Assembly: GCA_002381225.1 (NCBI GenBank)
Contig: DFSS01000043.1
Coordinates: 60,013-117,820 of the forward strand
Reading direction: 5' to 3'
From: Flavobacteriales bacterium UBA3431
GTDB taxonomy: Bacteria > Bacteroidota > Bacteroidia > Flavobacteriales > Schleiferiaceae
Length of the DNA stretch: 57,808 nucleotides
The translations under genes and the position numbers were made by a program. Below the pieces are notes generated by a model that was not told the DNA's origin, ran no database searches, and saw only the letters and a program-made list of their open reading frames with translations. The first letter of the stretch is position 1; every line of letters begins with the position of its first letter. Shown piece after piece: positions 33,543-42,397 of the stretch.

Positions 33543-34610
33543 ATGAAAAAACACAATTTTTCTGCCGGCCCCTGCATCCTCGCTCCTGAGGTCCTTCAAG
33601 GCGCCGCGAATGCTGTCGAAAATTTTGCCGGCATGGACCTCTCCCTGATCGAAATCAGCCACCGCGACAAAAAATTCGTCGCTGTAATGGACGAAGCCAT
33701 CGCATTGAGCAAAGAACTCATGGGCCTCGGTGCAGACTATGAGGTACTCTTCTTACAAGGCGGCGCAAGCATGCAGTTCTGCATGGTTCCCTACAACCTC
33801 TTGAAGGTGGGCGGCAAAGCGGGGTACACTGTCACCGGAACCTGGGCGAAGAAAGCCGCGGAGGAAGCGAAACTGTTCGGCGATGTGGCCATCTTAGGGT
33901 CCTCGGCCGACAAAAACTTTAGCTACATCCCCAAGGGCTACACCGTAGGTGAGGAGTTGGACTACTTCCATTGCACAAGCAACAACACCATTTTTGGCAC
34001 GCAGATGAAGGACTTCCCCACCACAGGAACCCGCCTTGTGTGCGACATGTCCTCGGATATTTTTAGCCGCCAATTGGACTTTACGAAGTTTGACCTCATC
34101 TATGCGGGCGCTCAGAAGAATTTGGGTCCGGCAGGGGCTACGCTGGTTGCAGTGAAGAAGGACATTTTGGGCCAATCGGGACGCCCCATTCCGAGCATGC
34201 TCGACTACCAAACCCACATTGATGGCGAATCCATGTTCAACACGCCCCCCGTGTTTAGCGTGTACACCTCGCTCCTCACCTTGCGTTGGATGAAGGACCA
34301 AGGAGGACTGGCCGCCATGGAGCGCCACAACGCAGAAAAAGCGGCCCTCCTCTATGCCGAAATCGACCGCAACAGCCTCTTCTACGGCACCGCCTCAAAG
34401 GAAGACCGCTCGGACATGAATGCCTGCTTCCTCCTCCACGACGAGGCGCATAGTGAGCAATTCAACACCCTCTGGAAAGAGGCCGGCATTGTTGGTATCG
34501 CGGGCCACCGCTCCGTCGGCGGCTACCGCGCCTCGATGTACAACGCCCTTCCCTTGGAGAGCGTGCAGGTCCTCGTCGATGTGATGCAACACCTTGAAAA
34601 AACGATTTAA
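33543..34610 (+). CDS. serC: Phosphoserine aminotransferase
   Basis: Pyridoxal phosphate enzyme that converts 3-phosphohydroxypyruvate to phosphoserine in serine synthesis. The 355-residue protein starts with KKHNFSAGPCILAPEVLQ, typical of SerC, and the PLP-binding lysine is in YAGAQKNLGPAGATLV near residue 190. A C-terminal GIAGHRSVGGYRASMYNALP matches the family end. It opens a cluster with serA 9 bases downstream, then DUF1015, yggS and an exonuclease. The serC-serA-DUF1015 order recurs in Bacteroidota. Confidence 0.96.
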   Translation: MKKHNFSAGPCILAPEVLQGAANAVENFAGMDLSLIEISHRDKKFVAVMDEAIALSKELMGLGADYEVLFLQGGASMQFCMVPYNLLKVGGKAGYTVTGTWAKKAAEEAKLFGDVAILGSSADKNFSYIPKGYTVGEELDYFHCTSNNTIFGTQMKDFPTTGTRLVCDMSSDIFSRQLDFTKFDLIYAGAQKNLGPAGATLVAVKKDILGQSGRPIPSMLDYQTHIDGESMFNTPPVFSVYTSLLTLRWMKDQGGLAAMERHNAEKAALLYAEIDRNSLFYGTASKEDRSDMNACFLLHDEAHSEQFNTLWKEAGIVGIAGHRSVGGYRASMYNALPLESVQVLVDVMQHLEKTI

Positions 34611-34619
34611 TCCCCGATC

Positions 34620-35564
34620 ATGAAGATTTTAGCGAATGATGGTATGGCCCAAGCGGGCATAGATGTCTTGGAGCGCGCTGGACACACCGTTCTCACGACC
34701 AAGGTGGCCCAAGAACAGCTTGCGCACTTCATCCAAGAGCAGGGCATTGAGGTCCTCCTCGTACGGTCTGCGACCACCGCACGCCAAGAATTGATCGATG
34801 CCTGCCCTGGTCTGCGCATGATTGGCCGTGGCGGCGTGGGCATGGACAACATTGATGTCGACTATGCGCGGGCTCAAGGCCGCTTCGTTTTTAATACCCC
34901 CGCGGCTTCTTCGGAGAGTGTGGCCGAACTCGTCTTTGCCCACTTAGGCGGCATGCTTCGCTTTCTTCCGGACGCCAACCGCATGATGCCCTTGGAAGGC
35001 GAAACGCGTTTCAACGACTTGAAAAAGGCCTATGCCAAAGGTCAAGAGCTCCGCGGTAAAACCATTGGAATCTTAGGTTTTGGCCGCATCGGCCGAGCCG
35101 TGGCCCGCATGGCCTACGGCCTAGGCATGAAGGTGATCGCGCACGATCCCCACGTGACGGACAGTTCATTTGACGTGGTATTTGCCGATGGCCAAAAACT
35201 GACCACCCGCGCTAGCATGCATCCGTTGAACGAGATGTTGGCCCAGTCTGACATCGTAACGGTTCACATCGGAGGCAAAGCGGAAGTACTTGGCGCAACC
35301 GAGCTGGCCAGCATGAAGCCCGGAGCCTTTTTGGTCAATGCAGCACGCGGAGGCGTCGTGAATGAGGTCGCCCTCCTCGACGCCCTCAACGACGGGCACC
35401 TTGCCGGGGCCGCATTGGATGTCTTTGTCAATGAGCCGACCCCGGCCATGCAGGTCTTGATGCACGAAAAACTCTCCCTAAGCCCCCACATTGGCGCGGC
35501 AACCGAGGAGGCGCAAGACCGCATCGGCGTCGAGCTGGCGGAGCAAATTTTGGCCCAGGCCTAA
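34620..35564 (+). CDS. serA: D-3-phosphoglycerate dehydrogenase (short type)
   Basis: NAD-dependent D-2-hydroxyacid dehydrogenase; next to serC it most likely oxidises 3-phosphoglycerate, the first step of serine synthesis. The 314-residue protein has the Rossmann motif GKTIGILGFGRIGRAVA near residue 145, NAARGGVVNEVALLDAL near 240, and the catalytic histidine in LSPHIGAATEEAQ near 286. It lacks the C-terminal ACT and ASB domains of long SerA forms, so serine feedback through those domains is not expected. A related hydroxyacid dehydrogenase with another substrate cannot be excluded from sequence alone. Confidence 0.88.
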   Translation: MKILANDGMAQAGIDVLERAGHTVLTTKVAQEQLAHFIQEQGIEVLLVRSATTARQELIDACPGLRMIGRGGVGMDNIDVDYARAQGRFVFNTPAASSESVAELVFAHLGGMLRFLPDANRMMPLEGETRFNDLKKAYAKGQELRGKTIGILGFGRIGRAVARMAYGLGMKVIAHDPHVTDSSFDVVFADGQKLTTRASMHPLNEMLAQSDIVTVHIGGKAEVLGATELASMKPGAFLVNAARGGVVNEVALLDALNDGHLAGAALDVFVNEPTPAMQVLMHEKLSLSPHIGAATEEAQDRIGVELAEQILAQA

Positions 35565-35573
35565 ACGCATCCC

Positions 35574-36698
35574 ATGCCCCGGCTCCTACCCTTTGCCGCG
35601 ATCCGCCCGCCCCGTGCGTTGGCGGCATTGGTGAGCACGCGTTCGTACATGACATATTCCGAAGAGGAGCTGGCACAGAAGCTCGACACCAACCCGTATT
35701 CCCTTCTCCATGTACTCCACCGACGAGGTGCGAGTACCGCCAACCGCTTTACCCCTGTTCGGGAGGGCTACGAGCAGTTTGTGACCGAGGGGCACTTGGA
35801 CGCAGACCTCGAGGCGCACCTCTATATCTACGAGCAGCAGTGGGACGGCCATGTCTTCACGGGCATGCTCGGATTGATTTCTCTCGAAGACTACCGCGCG
35901 GGCCAAATTGTCAAGCACGAAAACACCATTGCGAAGCGGGAAAAACTCTTTGCCCGCTATTTGCGGACGGTTGGATTTCACGCCGAGCCCGTCCTTCTTG
36001 CCCGCCCTGAACACCCCGGATGGGATGACCGCATGGCCGCCATTTGCGCCGAGCGGCCCGAAACAGAGTTTGCCACGGCGGATGGGGCAATCCACAAATT
36101 ATGGCTTGTCCCCTCGCAGGACGCAACGGATTTCCAGCAGATGGCGGCATCCATGCCCGCTTTTTATGTGGCGGATGGGCACCACCGTTTGGCCTCGTCT
36201 AGTCTGCTGAATGAAACCGATGGGGTCATGGCCTTCGTCCTTTCTCCTTCCCAAATGCGCATGGCGCCATTCCACCGCTTTGTCCAAAATTCCCTCGGCC
36301 TCGATTGGGTCACTCCCTTGGGGGCCGTACCCTTGCCCGAACGCCCCAGCGGCCTTCCTGCAAAGGGCCTGTATGCCTTGGACGCTCAGGGTTGGTGGCA
36401 CATTCCGGCCTCGACCTTGGCCTTTCCCGAGTCTGCATGGGTCTACCAGCAAATTCTTCAACCCATTTGGAAGGTAGAAGATGAACGCAATGACTCCCGC
36501 GTTCGCTACGAACCCGGAACCATGCCCCTTGAAGAGCTCGAAAAAAACCGCCAAGGCCAAGAGGTGGTCTTTGTCCTTCCGGCACCAACCTGGGACCGCG
36601 TTACCGCGGAGGCCGACGCAGGCCGCTCCCTCCCCCCGAAGAGTACCTACATTGAGCCAAAGCTGCGCTCAGGCATCACCTTATTCGCATGGAAATAG
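35574..36698 (+). CDS. DUF1015 family protein
   Basis: A 374-residue cytosolic protein of the DUF1015 family. The hallmark motif FYVADGHHRLASS lies near residue 200, and the N-terminal FAAIRPP and the NPYSLLHVLHR segment near 40 match the family. Members are widely found beside serine synthesis genes in Bacteroidota and Clostridia, suggesting a role in serine or phosphoserine metabolism, but no biochemical activity is known to me. It starts 9 bases after serA, and its stop overlaps the start of yggS by 10 bases. Confidence 0.88.
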   Translation: MPRLLPFAAIRPPRALAALVSTRSYMTYSEEELAQKLDTNPYSLLHVLHRRGASTANRFTPVREGYEQFVTEGHLDADLEAHLYIYEQQWDGHVFTGMLGLISLEDYRAGQIVKHENTIAKREKLFARYLRTVGFHAEPVLLARPEHPGWDDRMAAICAERPETEFATADGAIHKLWLVPSQDATDFQQMAASMPAFYVADGHHRLASSSLLNETDGVMAFVLSPSQMRMAPFHRFVQNSLGLDWVTPLGAVPLPERPSGLPAKGLYALDAQGWWHIPASTLAFPESAWVYQQILQPIWKVEDERNDSRVRYEPGTMPLEELEKNRQGQEVVFVLPAPTWDRVTAEADAGRSLPPKSTYIEPKLRSGITLFAWK

Positions 36699-37348
36699 CC
36701 CCGCGACTCCGTGCGCTTCAGGCTAGCCTCCCGCCCCAAGTCACCTTGGTCGCGGTCAGCAAAACCCAGCCTGATGCGGCTATTCTCGAAGCCTATGCGA
36801 CCGGACAACGGGCTTTTGGCGAAAACCGCGTTCAGGATTTGAAAGGCAAGGCCGAACGTCTCCCCGCCGACATAGAATGGCACATGATTGGGCACGTCCA
36901 AACCAATAAGATCAAAGACTTTGCACCCTTCGTTCATTTGGTACATGGAGTAGACCGCCTCAAAGTTTTGCAGGTACTCAATCACGAGGCACAGAAGGTA
37001 GGCCGAGTCATTGATGCCTTGTTGCAAGTTCACATTGCCGAGGAGGAGAGCAAATTTGGCTTCTCACCCGAGGAACTTCAAGTTGCCCTTGCCAGCGACC
37101 TTCCCACCACCTTTCCCCATGTCCGAGTTCGAGGCCTTATGGGCATGGCCACATTTACCGACCAAGCCGATCAGGTCCGGCGAGAATTTGACGGATTGGC
37201 CCGCCTATTCCGCACGAGCCAAACGGCCATGCCGCCGCACTTTGATCAATTAAGTATCGGCATGAGCGGCGATTATCCCCTAGCCATAGAATGTGGCGCC
37301 ACCATCATTCGGGTCGGCACCGCCATTTTCGGGGCCCGTAACTACTGA
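36689..37348 (+). CDS. yggS: YggS-family PLP homeostasis protein
   Basis: A 219-residue TIM-barrel-like protein that binds pyridoxal phosphate and balances its pool; it is not known to be an enzyme. The PLP lysine is in VTLVAVSKTQPDAAI near residue 25, GENRVQDLKGK and WHMIGHVQTNKIK follow, and LSIGMSGDYPLAIECGATIIRVGTAIFG closes the protein, all typical. It overlaps the end of DUF1015 by 10 bases. Proximity to the PLP-dependent SerC gene is suggestive but may be chance. Confidence 0.94.
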   Translation: MEIAPRLRALQASLPPQVTLVAVSKTQPDAAILEAYATGQRAFGENRVQDLKGKAERLPADIEWHMIGHVQTNKIKDFAPFVHLVHGVDRLKVLQVLNHEAQKVGRVIDALLQVHIAEEESKFGFSPEELQVALASDLPTTFPHVRVRGLMGMATFTDQADQVRREFDGLARLFRTSQTAMPPHFDQLSIGMSGDYPLAIECGATIIRVGTAIFGARNY

Positions 37349-37350
37349 GT

Positions 37351-38715
37351 ATGTACGCAGTCATTGATTTAGAAGCCACCGGTGGAAAGCCCAGCGAGGA
37401 ACGCATCATCGAGGTGGCCATCTTCCTCTATGACGGCAAAGACATTGTCGATCAATTTATTTCCCTGATCAACCCAGAATGCCCGATTCCCCCGTTCGTC
37501 CAAAAGTTGACGGGCATCAAGCAGCGCGACGTTCAGGGGGCTCCTCGGTTTCACGAAGTGGCCAAGCGCATCGTCCAAATGACCGAAGGCGCCATCTTCG
37601 TGGCCCACAATGCCCCGTTTGACTACCGCGTCCTTCGCGAGGAATTCGCCCGACTGGGCTACAGCTATGACCGGCCCGTGTTGGACACGATTCCCTTGGC
37701 CCAAAAGTTCATTCCCGACTTGCCCGCCTACGGCCTGGCCACCTTGTGCGAAGAGCTGGGTATCACCAATGCGAAGCGCCATCGAGCGGATGGAGATGCC
37801 CGTGCGACGGTAAAACTCCTCGAAATCCTGCTCGAGAAGGACCGCGAGAAATACATCGAAGGGGTCTACCTCAAACAACCCGCTGCCACCGGCCGCCACC
37901 CGTTCTCGAAGCAAATTGAACCTTTGGTAAAAACCACGGGGGTCTACTACCTCTTTAACGAAGAAGGCGAAGTCATCTACCTGGGAAAAAGCGATCAACT
38001 TCGGGTCCGCATTGATCGGCATTTCTTGTCCACCAATGAGAAAGCCTTGGCGCTTCAAGCCGAAGTTCGTTCCCTCCGGGTCGAAGAAACGGGGAGTTTG
38101 CTATTGGCTGAAATCTTGGAGCACCTCGCCCTAAAAAAATTGCGGCCCAAGTACAATAATCCCAAAGACAAATACAGTCTGCGCATGGGGCTATTCTTGG
38201 TGCCCGGTGATCGGGGGCCGCTTTGGGACATTCGCGGTATCCGCCGGGACCAGCCTGCGCTTCAGGTGGCCGATGCCGTCGCGGGTAGCCGCATGCTCGC
38301 CCGATGGGCGCTTCGAGCGGGTGTTCGGCCTTCCGACTTGGCCCTGCCCAAACATGAAGGCCCCATCGAAAAGGCCCTACGCGCCTTAGACTTTGAGGGA
38401 GAAAGTGTGGAACAGCTCGGGGGTAGCCTGCCCGCCACTTGGACGGAAGCAGAGCTCGCCCAAGTAATCTGGCCACGTGAACGCATGATTCTGCTCGACA
38501 AAGGCCGAAAATCCGGGATGCATACGGTGTTTTTGGTGGAAGGGCATGCCTGCTTAGGGTACACTACGGCCGAATTGGCCTCAGAAACCCAAGACTTGGC
38601 CTTGCTCAAGAAAAAGCTCACCCGCTTTGAGGCCGGTTCAGGGGGAACCTATCTCCAGAGCCTGGTGGCCGAAGCCTATTGGGCGGGGCGACTGAAAGAA
38701 GTGGCCCCACGCTAA
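37351..38715 (+). CDS. DnaQ-like exonuclease fused to GIY-YIG nuclease domain
   Basis: A 454-residue two-nuclease protein. The N-terminal DEDD exonuclease (about residues 1-170) has AVIDLEATGG with the acidic pair Asp6/Glu8, FVAHNAPFDYRVL near 88, and KRHRADGDARATVKLL near 142, as in DNA polymerase III epsilon. A GIY-YIG endonuclease domain like the UvrC N-terminus begins near 197 (TTGVYYLFNEEGEVIYLGKSD). The remaining C-terminal 200 residues are unassigned. The same fusion is known in other bacteria and resembles Cho-like repair nucleases, so a role in DNA repair is likely; its exact substrate is unknown. It starts 2 bases after yggS. Confidence 0.88.
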   Translation: MYAVIDLEATGGKPSEERIIEVAIFLYDGKDIVDQFISLINPECPIPPFVQKLTGIKQRDVQGAPRFHEVAKRIVQMTEGAIFVAHNAPFDYRVLREEFARLGYSYDRPVLDTIPLAQKFIPDLPAYGLATLCEELGITNAKRHRADGDARATVKLLEILLEKDREKYIEGVYLKQPAATGRHPFSKQIEPLVKTTGVYYLFNEEGEVIYLGKSDQLRVRIDRHFLSTNEKALALQAEVRSLRVEETGSLLLAEILEHLALKKLRPKYNNPKDKYSLRMGLFLVPGDRGPLWDIRGIRRDQPALQVADAVAGSRMLARWALRAGVRPSDLALPKHEGPIEKALRALDFEGESVEQLGGSLPATWTEAELAQVIWPRERMILLDKGRKSGMHTVFLVEGHACLGYTTAELASETQDLALLKKKLTRFEAGSGGTYLQSLVAEAYWAGRLKEVAPR

Positions 38716-38733
38716 GCCCCGGTCACGATTGAC

Positions 38734-39354
38734 TTAAAGTTTAACGCTGAGGCTCGTAATGAGTTGAGAAATGCGGCTATCCGTGGGATAGGCCGTGCCC
38801 CCTATGGACACTTGATCCCCCAAGGGCTGCAAGCTGCCTTCGTACCGCGCAGTAAGCTGGACTGGGCCAAACTTCACCCCAACCCCGATTTGACCGCCCC
38901 AGGATCCCGACGACGGGGTCACCGACTGAACGGCCGAAACTTGGGAAATGGGCGCGGACCAGATGGGAGCGGCTAAGAGCAACAACGGCCCCATTTTCAC
39001 CCCCACTTCCAAGGGAATGTCGAGCCGGCGCAAGGTCCAAGGGACAGTCTGGGCACTCCCGGCGCCATCCGTATAGGTAACCGCTTGATTCAGCTCTGTG
39101 AACCACATCTGGGGCTGGAGATAGACGAGGCCTAACCCCAAGCGGGCGTATAGCCCCAAATGGTAGCCGCCAGTCGCCGTGAAGGACATGGTTTCCAATG
39201 GCTGATTCGGGTCGATCGAAAAGGGATCCACTTCGACCTGGGCAACATGCGCACCACCCGTCACGCCATACGAATAACTCTGAGCAGACAAGGATGTTTG
39301 GGTCAGAACTGTTCCGAAAGCGGCCAGCGCGAGACCTAGAAAACGTTTATCCAT
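38734..39354 (-). CDS. Outer-membrane beta-barrel protein (OMP_b-brl/PorT-like)
   Basis: A 206-residue exported protein with a signal peptide (MDKRFLGLALAAFGTVLTQTSLSAQ) and alternating aromatic and hydrophobic strands (FTATGGYHLGLYARLGLGLVYLQP, GGQIGVGVKFGPVQLTARYE), ending in a strand with a terminal leucine, typical of small eight-stranded outer-membrane barrels of Bacteroidota. The start ATG overlaps the last 8 bases of purC, so it is probably translated from the phoH-purC transcript. A T9SS PorT assignment is possible but the sequence is too divergent for me to claim it. Confidence 0.78.
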   Translation of the reverse strand: MDKRFLGLALAAFGTVLTQTSLSAQSYSYGVTGGAHVAQVEVDPFSIDPNQPLETMSFTATGGYHLGLYARLGLGLVYLQPQMWFTELNQAVTYTDGAGSAQTVPWTLRRLDIPLEVGVKMGPLLLLAAPIWSAPISQVSAVQSVTPSSGSWGGQIGVGVKFGPVQLTARYEGSLQPLGDQVSIGGTAYPTDSRISQLITSLSVKL

Positions 39355-40306
39355 GCTTAACGGAAGACAAGAACCGTTCCACATTCGACTGAATGCGTCC
39401 TGGGATGTCGGTCCGATCGGCGGCCACAAAGGGTTTGCCGGTCACCAATTCAAACAGTTCAATGTAGCGCTCCGAAACGGAGGCCGCCCATTCATCCGTG
39501 AGCGTAGGAATGACTTGGCCTTCTTTTCCCTGAAAGCCGTGGGCGATCAAAAACTGCCGAACAAACTCCTTAGAAAGTTGCTTTTGGGGCGCTCCCGCCT
39601 CTTGCCGTTCTGCATAGCCCTCTGCCAAGAAGTAGCGCGAAGAATCAGGGGTATGGATTTCATCGATCAAGACAATTTGGCCCGATGGCAGACGGCCAAA
39701 CTCGTACTTCGTATCCACCAAAATAAGGCCCTGCTTCGCAGCCATCTCTTGCCCTCGGGCAAACAACGCCCGCGTGTAGGCCTCCAACTGCAGGTATTCG
39801 GCCTCCGAGACCACACCTCGAGCCAAGATGTCCTCCCGTGAAATGTCTTCGTCGTGCGCGCCCAAGGCTTCTTTCGTGGTGGGCGTAATCAGCGCCTCGG
39901 GAAAGGGATCGCTTTCACGCAGACCTTCCGGCATCCGAACACCACATAGCATCCGCTCACCCGTAGCATAGGTCCGTGCGGCGTGGCCGCTCAAATAGCC
40001 GCGGATGACCATTTCCACTTTATAGGCCTCCGCGCGATGCCCCACCGTCACGACGGGATCCGGGCTCGCCATGCGCCAATTGGGCACAATGTCCGCAGTC
40101 GCCGTCAGGAAGTGTTCGGCCATTTGATTGAGCACTTGGCCTTTATGGGGGATGCCTTTGGGCAGTACCACATCAAATGCCGAAATTCGGTCCGAAGCCA
40201 CCATGACCAGGAGGTCATTTTCTAAGGTGTAGACATCGCGGACTTTGCCATGGTAAACCGCTTTTTGGCCGGGGAAGGAGAATTCTGAATGCGTCAGTGT
40301 AGACAT
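39347..40306 (-). CDS. purC: Phosphoribosylaminoimidazolesuccinocarboxamide synthase
   Basis: Joins aspartate to CAIR with ATP to form SAICAR in purine synthesis. The 319-residue protein belongs to the longer SAICAR synthetase group also found in fungi, rather than the approximately 240-residue E. coli type. Visible motifs: YHGKVRDVYTLENDLLVMVASDRISAFD near residue 18, RGYLSGHAARTY, LVDTKYEFGRLPSGQIVLIDEIHTPDSSRYF near 195. It starts 8 bases after phoH, so the two are likely one operon, and it overlaps the barrel protein gene. Confidence 0.95.
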   Translation of the reverse strand: MSTLTHSEFSFPGQKAVYHGKVRDVYTLENDLLVMVASDRISAFDVVLPKGIPHKGQVLNQMAEHFLTATADIVPNWRMASPDPVVTVGHRAEAYKVEMVIRGYLSGHAARTYATGERMLCGVRMPEGLRESDPFPEALITPTTKEALGAHDEDISREDILARGVVSEAEYLQLEAYTRALFARGQEMAAKQGLILVDTKYEFGRLPSGQIVLIDEIHTPDSSRYFLAEGYAERQEAGAPQKQLSKEFVRQFLIAHGFQGKEGQVIPTLTDEWAASVSERYIELFELVTGKPFVAADRTDIPGRIQSNVERFLSSVKHG

Positions 40307-40314
40307 GGGGCAAT

Positions 40315-41253
40315 TTATTGGCCGTCGTACGCGGCAATGATTTTTCGAACGAGGGGGTGGCGCACCACGTCGCGGCCATCCAACGTGATGTGGGCAATAC
40401 CCTCCACATTCGTGAGGGTTTGCAAGGCATGCGGTAAGCCACTGGCCTGCTTTGTGGGCAAATCAATCTGGGAGGGGTCTCCCGTGACGATAAATTGTGA
40501 AGAGGGTCCCATCCGGGTGAGGAACATTTTCATTTGGCTCGGAGTCGTGTTCTGTGCTTCATCCAAAATCACAAAGGCCCGGTCCAAGGTGCGCCCGCGC
40601 ATGAAGGCCAGGGGAGCGATTTCAATGGTGCCATTCTCGAGAAATTGCGCCAAGCGCTCTGCAGGGATCATGTCCCGCAAGGCATCGTACAAGGGCTGCA
40701 TGTAGGGGTCCAGCTTTTCCTTCATGTCCCCAGGCAGAAACCCAAGGCTTTCGCCCGCTTCCACCGCGGGGCGTGTCAAAACGACGCGGCGCACCGCCTT
40801 GTTTTTGAGCGCACGCACAGCCAAGGCCACAGCGGTGTAGGTTTTTCCCGTTCCAGCGGGGCCCATGGCGAAGACCAAATCATTTTGGTCCACGGCCTCG
40901 ACCATTTTTCGTTGGTTGGCCGTGCGGGCCTTGATCAACAACCCACCCACTCCATTGACGATGACGTCGTTGTGGCTATTCAAATTTTTGAGGATACTCG
41001 GCTTGTCATCCAACACAATGCGTTCCAATTGCGCCTCGGTCAAGACATCAAAGCGTTCAATGTGCCGAAATATGAGGTCGATTTTTTCCTCCAACGCCAG
41101 CACATCGGCCTCAGGCCCTTCCCACTTGATCATCTCCCCGCGGGCGGTGACTTTGAGCTTTGGAAAATAGTCTTTCAGCTGGGTCAATCGCGCATTGTTG
41201 GCCCCAAAGAGAATGCGGGGATCCAAGTTTTCTATTTGGACAATTCTTTCCAT
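40315..41253 (-). CDS. phoH: PhoH-family ATPase
   Basis: A 312-residue PhoH-like protein with an RNA-helicase-like ATPase fold. The Walker A GPAGTGKTYTAVALAV is near residue 130, and RAFVILDEAQNTTPSQMKMFLTRMG is the Walker B region near 225. An N-terminal domain (ARGEMIKWEGP) resembles an RNA-binding region. Related proteins (PhoH, YbeZ) work with the YbeY RNase in rRNA handling; YbeY is not in this window. The ATG at 41253 (MERIVQIENLDPRIL) matches the usual N-terminus; an ATG at 41295 would add a stretch lying on the promoter. It is divergent from the SAM hydrolase gene. Confidence 0.93.
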   Translation of the reverse strand: MERIVQIENLDPRILFGANNARLTQLKDYFPKLKVTARGEMIKWEGPEADVLALEEKIDLIFRHIERFDVLTEAQLERIVLDDKPSILKNLNSHNDVIVNGVGGLLIKARTANQRKMVEAVDQNDLVFAMGPAGTGKTYTAVALAVRALKNKAVRRVVLTRPAVEAGESLGFLPGDMKEKLDPYMQPLYDALRDMIPAERLAQFLENGTIEIAPLAFMRGRTLDRAFVILDEAQNTTPSQMKMFLTRMGPSSQFIVTGDPSQIDLPTKQASGLPHALQTLTNVEGIAHITLDGRDVVRHPLVRKIIAAYDGQ

Positions 41254-41276
41254 ACCGGGTAAGTGGGCCGAAGCAA

Positions 41277-41301
41277 GTACTTTTAAGGTATCCAAAAGTA
41301 C
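41277..41301. promoter_or_regulatory. Mirror-image promoter between phoH and the SAM hydrolase gene
   Basis: GTACTTTT at 41277-41284 and AAAAGTAC at 41294-41301 are perfect inverted arms separated by 9 bases. Read in reverse, 41293-41300 is an exact TACTTTTG -7 element for phoH; read forward, TACTTTTA at 41278-41285 has one mismatch and lies 21 bases before the SAM hydrolase ATG. The symmetry could also be a regulator site. Confidence 0.5.
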
Positions 41302-41306
41302 GATGT

Positions 41307-42113
41307 ATGCCCCTCGTGACCCTCACTTCTGACTATGGCTGGAATGATCCAGATACGGCTGTAGTTCGTGGACGGGTCTATGGCGAAATGCTGCGGTCCC
41401 AAATCGGCGCTCCCCTCGTGGATATCAGCCACGGAATCCCCCCCCGTGACCACCTGGAGGCGGGCTACGTACTTCGCAGTGCCTACCCGCATTTTCCCAA
41501 GGGAAGCGTTCACCTCGTCTTGGTGGACAGTATGGATTTGACGCAGGCGGCCCCCATCGCAATGGAGCTAGACGGCCACTTTTTCCTCGGCCTTAACCAC
41601 GGGGGACTCTCGCTCATTCGCCCGGATTTGAAGCCGCGGCAATGCGTCACCCTCGATCTGAAGAACAGATTGGAGCTCACCGATGTAGAATCCTTGTTAG
41701 CCGCAGCCGCCGCCCATTTGCTTAATCGGGGAGCCTTGAGTGTTCTCGGACCCGCTTTGGCGGAGCCCGCAAGCCTGCACCCACCCCATCCCGAAATCAA
41801 AAATGCGGACACCGCCATCGTGCATGTGCAATACATCGATCACTTTGGACAATTGGTCACGAATGCTAGCCAAGAGTGGCTCAAAGCCTGGCATGGCGAC
41901 AAGGCTTTCGTCGCCGTGGCACGCGGCCGGCGCGTCACGCGGCACGTGAATGCCTCCAACCAAATGCAGGATGCCGGAGAACTCTACACCCGCATCAACC
42001 GATTTGGATTTCTAGAACTCGGGGTCAGCAAGCCCGGTGCGCACGGAGTCAATACAGCCGCCAGCCTGCTTGGCATGGATGTCCGCGACCCCATTGAACT
42101 CCAGCGCAAATGA
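41307..42113 (+). CDS. S-adenosylmethionine hydroxide adenosyltransferase (DUF62)
   Basis: A 268-residue protein of the SAM hydrolase (DUF62) family, which splits S-adenosylmethionine to adenosine and methionine. The N-terminus TLTSDYGWNDPDTAVVRGRV and VDISHGIPPRDHLEAGYVL match the family, and YIDHFGQLVTN near the C-terminal domain contains conserved substrate residues. The ATG at 41307 starts right before VTLTSDYG; in-frame codons upstream overlap phoH. In Bacteroidota it often sits upstream of gldF and gldG. The stop overlaps the ABM gene by ATGA. Confidence 0.9.
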   Translation: MPLVTLTSDYGWNDPDTAVVRGRVYGEMLRSQIGAPLVDISHGIPPRDHLEAGYVLRSAYPHFPKGSVHLVLVDSMDLTQAAPIAMELDGHFFLGLNHGGLSLIRPDLKPRQCVTLDLKNRLELTDVESLLAAAAAHLLNRGALSVLGPALAEPASLHPPHPEIKNADTAIVHVQYIDHFGQLVTNASQEWLKAWHGDKAFVAVARGRRVTRHVNASNQMQDAGELYTRINRFGFLELGVSKPGAHGVNTAASLLGMDVRDPIELQRK

Positions 42114-42394
42114 TTACACGCCTCGTGCATTTGCACATTTCCTTGGACCGCTGCGCAGATTTTGAAGCCTTCGTCCAGCCCCGGATGGCGCGCATTGAGG
42201 CCCAGCCTGGCTGCCTAGGCGTTCGCCTTTTGCGCGGAGAACCCGGCCATTATTTCACAGTCAGCGAATGGGTTGGGGAAAAGGACCTCGAGGCATACCG
42301 GGATTCATCATTATTTGCCGAAATTTGGCCCACGGTCAAACCCTGGTTCGCAGCCAAAGCTGCGGCCTGGACCACCACCCAAATCCCCTTCTAG
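42110..42394 (+). CDS. Antibiotic biosynthesis monooxygenase (ABM) domain protein
   Basis: A 94-residue small ferredoxin-like fold protein of the ABM family. It opens MITRLVHLHISLDRCADFEAF and ends with a Trp-rich segment (SSLFAEIWPTVKPWFAAKA), as in many stand-alone ABM proteins. Members include heme-degrading and quinone monooxygenases but also many with no known activity, so function is open. It overlaps the SAM hydrolase gene by four bases and is 3 bases ahead of gldF, so it travels with the gliding transporter genes. Confidence 0.78.
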   Translation: MITRLVHLHISLDRCADFEAFVQPRMARIEAQPGCLGVRLLRGEPGHYFTVSEWVGEKDLEAYRDSSLFAEIWPTVKPWFAAKAAAWTTTQIPF

Positions 42395-42397
42395 CCT

